From Prevotella sp. UBA3837 (GTDB lineage Bacteria > Bacteroidota > Bacteroidia > Bacteroidales > Bacteroidaceae), in assembly GCA_002392835.1 (NCBI GenBank), contig DGHX01000017.1, positions 1 to 8,197 of the forward strand: 8,197 nt of DNA, in the 5' to 3' direction. Shown here piece after piece: positions 5,416 to 8,197 of this stretch. The notes under the pieces were generated by a model. That model saw only the letters and a program-made list of their open reading frames with translations, ran no database searches and was not told the origin of the DNA. The translations under genes were made by a program, and so were the position numbers. Numbering within the stretch: position 1 is the stretch's first letter; each line of letters starts with the position of its first letter.

Positions 5416-6347
5416 CCTACGATGGTGTTCTGTGCACAACGCTGAATGCTGATTACCCTTGCGCTGGCAGGCAGATGCGGGGCCCTCGTGCCCCCGCTGA
5501 CTGTCAGTGCATGGTTTGTCTCTACGCGTATCTCGTCCCACAGGTTCTGCGCCAGGAAGGAGTCGAGCGTGCGGCGCCCGCCTTCCACTATGAGCGACTG
5601 TATGTTGTGCATGTACAGGCTCTCCAGGTTCAGCGGGTGCTGGCGGTCCACGACGAGTCGCTTCGGGTCGGGCCCCGCCCAGTGGCGCACGTTCAGCTGC
5701 GGATGCTCGCGCTCGTCGGTCACGCGGCCCACCAGTATGGCGTCCTCTTCGGCCCGCAGCTTGTGGCTGAGCATCAGCGTGGCGGGTGTCGATATGCTGA
5801 CGGCCCGTCCCTGGTCGTCGATGAAGCCGTTGGCCGTCTGTGCCCACTTCAGGATGATGTAGGGCCTGTGGTGGCGGTGGAAGGTGAAGAACCGGCGGTT
5901 CAGCCACCGGCACTCCTGCTCCAGCACGCCCACGGTGACGCTGATGCCTGCCTGGCGCAGCCGCTCCACTCCCCTGCCCTGCACCTGGGCAAAGTCGTCG
6001 ATGCAGCCCACCACCACACGCCGCACGCCCTTGCTCACGATGAGGTCGGCGCAGGGCGGCGTCTTCCCGTAGTGTGAGCAGGGCTCCAGCGATACGTACA
6101 TCGTGGCCTCGTGCAGCAGCGCCTCGTCCTCAGCGCTCACCGAGGCAAAGGCCTGCACCTCGGCGTGGCCCTCGCCGCAGCGCACGTGGTAGCCCTCGCC
6201 GATGATGCGGAAATCGTCGGGACTGGCAGCATCGGCTGACGTCGGCACCACGATCACGGCGCCCACCATGGGGTTTGGCTTGGCGTTCTGTCGCCCACAG
6301 CGGGCCAGCTGCAGGCAGCGTCGCATGTAGAATTCGTCGGTTGTCAT
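5358..6347 (-). CDS. ribD: Riboflavin biosynthesis bifunctional deaminase/reductase RibD
   Basis: RibD deaminates the pyrimidine from the GTP cyclohydrolase II step and then reduces its ribose side chain, in the cytoplasm. The start chosen is ATG 6347, giving 329 residues. The open frame extends to an ATG at 6407, but the promoter at 6385-6392 lies downstream of that codon. ATG 6347 has GGAG seven bases upstream and gives the family-typical N-terminus MTTDEFYMRRCLQLARCG; ATG 6359 is the alternative. Deaminase domain, about 1-145: zinc ligands His61 (GHAEVQA), Cys90 (SLEPCSH) and Cys99 (TPPCAD), with Glu63 as proton shuttle. Reductase domain, about 160-312: YIILKWAQTANGFID, HPQLNVR, VEGG and DEIRVE motifs. 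The stretch between VVD (234) and VEGG is about 45 residues shorter than in E. coli RibD. The 3' end overlaps the convergent PEGA gene by 58 nt. Confidence 0.92.
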   Translation of the reverse strand: MTTDEFYMRRCLQLARCGRQNAKPNPMVGAVIVVPTSADAASPDDFRIIGEGYHVRCGEGHAEVQAFASVSAEDEALLHEATMYVSLEPCSHYGKTPPCADLIVSKGVRRVVVGCIDDFAQVQGRGVERLRQAGISVTVGVLEQECRWLNRRFFTFHRHHRPYIILKWAQTANGFIDDQGRAVSISTPATLMLSHKLRAEEDAILVGRVTDEREHPQLNVRHWAGPDPKRLVVDRQHPLNLESLYMHNIQSLIVEGGRRTLDSFLAQNLWDEIRVETNHALTVSGGTRAPHLPASARVISIQRCAQNTIVGYSNNEGSATLMGTVVRLP

Positions 6348-6384
6348 ATTTAGCTCCATAGAAAAAGTGTATCTTCGCGCGGTG

Positions 6385-6392
6385 CAAAGATA
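6385..6392 (-). promoter_or_regulatory. -7 promoter element of ribD
   Basis: On the minus strand, TATCTTTG at 6392-6385 matches TAnnTTTG and is followed by GCACC-like sequence, as at the two other promoters in the window. Transcription should start near 6378-6380, about 30 nt before the preferred ribD ATG at 6347. This excludes the upstream ATG at 6407. No clear -33 TTTG lies at the standard spacing. It implies ribD is transcribed independently of the VWA gene 85 nt upstream. Confidence 0.7.
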
Positions 6393-6431
6393 CACATTTT
6401 CCGGCAAAAAACGCCTATCGAGAGAGAAAAA

Positions 6432-7940
6432 TCATTCATCGAGCTTCAGCTGGCCGAGCAACTTCAGCAGCTGGGCGCGCCTTCCCTGCGGGTCAAAGCT
6501 GAGCGACGCCTCTACCAGCGCTTTGGCCATGCCCACCGTTGCCTCACCCTTGTAGGGCGACTTCCTGAGCAGCATGCCATAGGCGGCGACGCCCGCAGCC
6601 AGGCTGAAGTTCGCCGAGGTCTCCTGCTGTATCCCCGTCTCAAGCGGCAAGCTCAGTGCCAGGCTCTTGTCGCCCAGCGTCTTCTTGTAGCGCACGTCGA
6701 AGGTGGCGAAGGTATTCCCCGTTCCCGCCAGTGCCTCGTCGGTGGCGGGCACCAGCTCGTAGAGGGCGGTGATGGTCTGTCCGGCCCCTATCTCGGCGGC
6801 ATCCTTCGTGTCGTCCTCGAAGTCCTCCTTGTCCAGGATGCGGTTCTCATAGCCTATGAGGCGGTACTGGCTGACGAGTGTGCTGTCGAAGGTCAGCTGG
6901 CACTTCACGTCGTTGGCCACGCTGACGAAGCGCTGCCGCTCGTGCACGAAGACCTTCATCATCTCGTCCTCGCTGTCTATGTAGTAGTAGGTGCCGTTGC
7001 CTACATTCGACACCCGCTCCATCATCGCGTCGTTCAGGTTGCCGCGGCCGAAGCCCAGGCAGGTCATATAGATGCCCTGACGGGCGTAGTTCTCCACCAT
7101 CTCTTCCAGCGCGTCGGTGCTGGTGACGCCCACGTTGAAGTCGCCGTCAGTGCCCAGTATCACGCGGTTGTTCTTCGCCGGGTCGTAGTTGGTCAGCGCC
7201 TCCTCGTATGCCATCTGCAGCGCCTTCTCGCCGTAGGTGCTGCCGCTGGCCCGCAGCTTGCTGATGGCCGCCTCTATGGTGGCCGTCTCGCTCACCGGTG
7301 TCGACTCCAGCAGCTTCTTCACCTCGCCGGAGTAGGTGATGAGCGATATGCGGTCCTGGGGGCGCAGCTGGTGCAGCAGCTCCATCAGTCCCGACTTCAG
7401 CAGTTCCAGCTTGTCGCTGCTGTCCATCGATCCGCTCACATCTACCAGGAACACGTAGTTGGCCAGCGGCTCCTCGTCGGGTGTCAGCTCCTTGCCCTTC
7501 AGTCCTAAGCGCAGCAGCAGGTGCTCCCGGTTCCAGGGGCAGGCGCCTAGCTCGGCGTTGACGGCCACGCTGTGTTCGTCCGTGGGCTGTGCATAGTCGA
7601 AGGTGAAGTAGTTCAGCAGCTCCTCTATGCGCACGCTCGCCGGCTGCACGGTGCGCCCCTCGCTGACGTAACGCCGCACGATGGCGTAGCTGGTGCCGTC
7701 GGCATCGACGCTGAAGGTCGACGTGTTCTGCAGTGCCGTGCTCACGAAGGGGTTGTCGGCATATTCGCTGAACCGGTCGCCCTTGCCCTCGCCTATGGGG
7801 CCGATGAGACCGCCCATGGGTTCGTTCGCGGCATAATAGCCATACATGCCGTCCATATAGCCACCGTCCTTTCCTGTAGAGCATCCTGCAGCCAGCAGTG
7901 CCAGGGCTGCGATGCTCATTTTTGCAAATGCTTTCTTCAT
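6432..7940 (-). CDS. YfbK-like von Willebrand factor A domain lipoprotein
   Basis: The protein has 502 residues and a lipoprotein signal: MKKAF, a hydrophobic run, then LAAGC with Cys20 as the lipidated residue. It should therefore be membrane-anchored on the periplasmic side or exported further. A Gly/Tyr/Met-rich linker follows (24-50). Residues about 62-118 match the N-terminal segment of the YfbK family (NPFVSTALQNTSTFSVDADG, then SVRIEELLNYF). The VWA domain (about 160-335) has a complete MIDAS: Asp167, Ser169 and Ser171 in DVSGSM, Thr235 in SGSTYG, and Asp265 in GTDGDFN. Residues about 335-500 correspond to the C-terminal DUF3520-type region. VWA domains bind protein partners through a divalent metal, but the partner and role of YfbK proteins are not established. 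The start is ATG 7940 with an A-rich leader; AAAAGAACATGAAGA is identical around the peptidase start. No good TAnnTTTG promoter was found upstream. Confidence 0.92.
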   Translation of the reverse strand: MKKAFAKMSIAALALLAAGCSTGKDGGYMDGMYGYYAANEPMGGLIGPIGEGKGDRFSEYADNPFVSTALQNTSTFSVDADGTSYAIVRRYVSEGRTVQPASVRIEELLNYFTFDYAQPTDEHSVAVNAELGACPWNREHLLLRLGLKGKELTPDEEPLANYVFLVDVSGSMDSSDKLELLKSGLMELLHQLRPQDRISLITYSGEVKKLLESTPVSETATIEAAISKLRASGSTYGEKALQMAYEEALTNYDPAKNNRVILGTDGDFNVGVTSTDALEEMVENYARQGIYMTCLGFGRGNLNDAMMERVSNVGNGTYYYIDSEDEMMKVFVHERQRFVSVANDVKCQLTFDSTLVSQYRLIGYENRILDKEDFEDDTKDAAEIGAGQTITALYELVPATDEALAGTGNTFATFDVRYKKTLGDKSLALSLPLETGIQQETSANFSLAAGVAAYGMLLRKSPYKGEATVGMAKALVEASLSFDPQGRRAQLLKLLGQLKLDE

Positions 7941-8062
7941 GTTCTTTTGTGTTTGTTTGGGTTCATTGTCTATCGGGTAAACGGCAACAGCGTGGAAATA
8001 CTACAGCTAAGAGACAAAAAAAATGTTAAAGCAGAGGAAAGAAGGAATTAAATAAAATGCTT

Positions 8063-8077
8063 CGCGCGTTACGCGCG
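8063..8077. other. CG-rich hairpin, CGCGCG-TTA-CGCGCG
   Basis: A perfect 6-bp stem with a TTA loop, embedded in a longer run of alternating CG. Read on the minus strand it is followed, a few bases later, by the T-rich sequence CATTTTATTTAA. It could therefore be a weak terminator for transcripts entering from the right. It stands out because the surrounding gap is AT-rich. Confidence 0.5.
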
Positions 8078-8116
8078 CGTGAGGAAAAAGACGCTACACT
8101 TCCTACACCGGAAGAA

Positions 8117-8139
8117 GTGATGAGTGGTGAGTGATGAGT
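8117..8139 (+). repeat. Direct repeat GTGATGAGT, two copies
   Basis: GTGATGAGT is present at 8117-8125 and 8131-8139, separated by GGTGA. The first copy overlaps the 3' arm of a small inverted repeat (CACTTC at 8097-8102, GAAGTG at 8114-8119). The reverse complement of the 4151-4169 repeat contains the same GAGTGAT core. Confidence 0.5.
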
Positions 8140-8165
8140 AAAAATGGCAAAACAAGTTGTTTTGC
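8140..8165 (-). terminator. Possible terminator of a minus-strand gene lying beyond the right edge
   Basis: GCAAAACAAGTTGTTTTGC at 8147-8165 is a perfect 9-bp inverted repeat around a single central base, forming an 8-bp stem with a 3-nt loop. On the minus strand it is followed by CATTTTTA, a U-tract at the right distance for rho-independent termination. On the plus strand no T-run follows. The gene it would serve is not in the window, so the role is inferred. Confidence 0.4.
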
Positions 8166-8197
8166 TGAAAAAGCGGCGCAGATGAAAACTTCCGTGG

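Larger units (their letters stand above)
7941..8197. other. Non-coding right end with hairpins and short repeats
   Basis: These 257 bases hold no convincing gene. From left to right they contain the A-rich leader of the VWA lipoprotein, an A-rich stretch at about 8011-8060, a CG-rich hairpin at 8063-8077, alternative small hairpins at 8097-8119, a GTGATGAGT direct repeat, and a strong hairpin at 8147-8165. An ATG at 8182 on the plus strand reads MKTSV before the window ends, which is too little to call a gene. Confidence 0.6.

Noticed and set aside
5475..6077. Plus-strand open frame of 200 codons opposite ribD
   Set aside because: It lies antisense to the RibD motifs and shows no family features or start signals.
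6348..6407. N-terminal extension of RibD to the ATG at 6407
   Set aside because: The TAnnTTTG promoter at 6385-6392 lies downstream of that ATG, and the extra residues do not resemble RibD.
7572..8051. Plus-strand open frame of 159 codons across the VWA gene start
   Set aside because: It is antisense to the lipoprotein signal and N-terminal domain, then runs into AT-rich non-coding sequence.
8117..8139. CRISPR-like repeat
   Set aside because: There are only two 9-bp copies with a 5-bp spacer, and no array or cas gene.
8182..8197. Start of a plus-strand gene (ATG AAA ACT TCC GTG)
   Set aside because: Only five codons are visible, with no promoter. A hairpin with a minus-strand U-tract suggests the next gene may instead be on the minus strand.

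Overview
The window looks like chromosomal DNA of a high-GC member of the Bacteroidales, most likely Prevotellaceae. The genes are GC-rich and use GC-ending codons, while the gaps are AT-rich. Three gaps carry the Bacteroidetes -7 promoter element TAnnTTTG, each followed by GCAC. Leaders are A-rich with little Shine-Dalgarno signal. The protein set (a C1B peptidase with a signal peptide, an RNase H, a YfbK-like VWA lipoprotein and a CMD-cupin protein) also fits this group. The species call is inference.

Layout, left to right. (1) 1-1267, minus: the 5' part of mfd, running off the left edge. (2) 1268-2464, minus: an exported C1B (PepC/bleomycin hydrolase-like) cysteine peptidase whose stop codon directly abuts the mfd GTG start. 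(3) 2465-2618: a divergent promoter region with two mirror-image -7 elements. (4) 2619-3638, plus: an exported carboxymuconolactone-decarboxylase/cupin protein, followed 9 nt later by an RNase H gene (3648-4115) and a hairpin terminator. (5) 4222-5415, plus: a zinc-ribbon / transmembrane / Glu-Arg-Gln helix / PEGA protein of unknown function. (6) 5358-6347, minus: ribD, converging on and overlapping the previous gene by 58 nt, with its own promoter at 6385-6392. (7) 6432-7940, minus: a YfbK-like VWA lipoprotein. (8) 7941-8197: a non-coding end with several hairpins and short direct repeats.

The genes do not form one pathway. Mfd is DNA repair, RibD is riboflavin synthesis and RNase H removes RNA from hybrids. 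The peptidase, CMD-cupin protein, PEGA protein and VWA lipoprotein belong to the cell envelope or periplasm. No mobile element, CRISPR array, tRNA, rRNA or defence system is visible. The points most worth a second look are an apparent deletion of about 45 residues in the RibD reductase domain, the unusual zinc-ribbon/PEGA protein with its tandem repeats, the zero-gap in-frame peptidase-mfd junction, and a probably leaderless transcript for the CMD-cupin gene.
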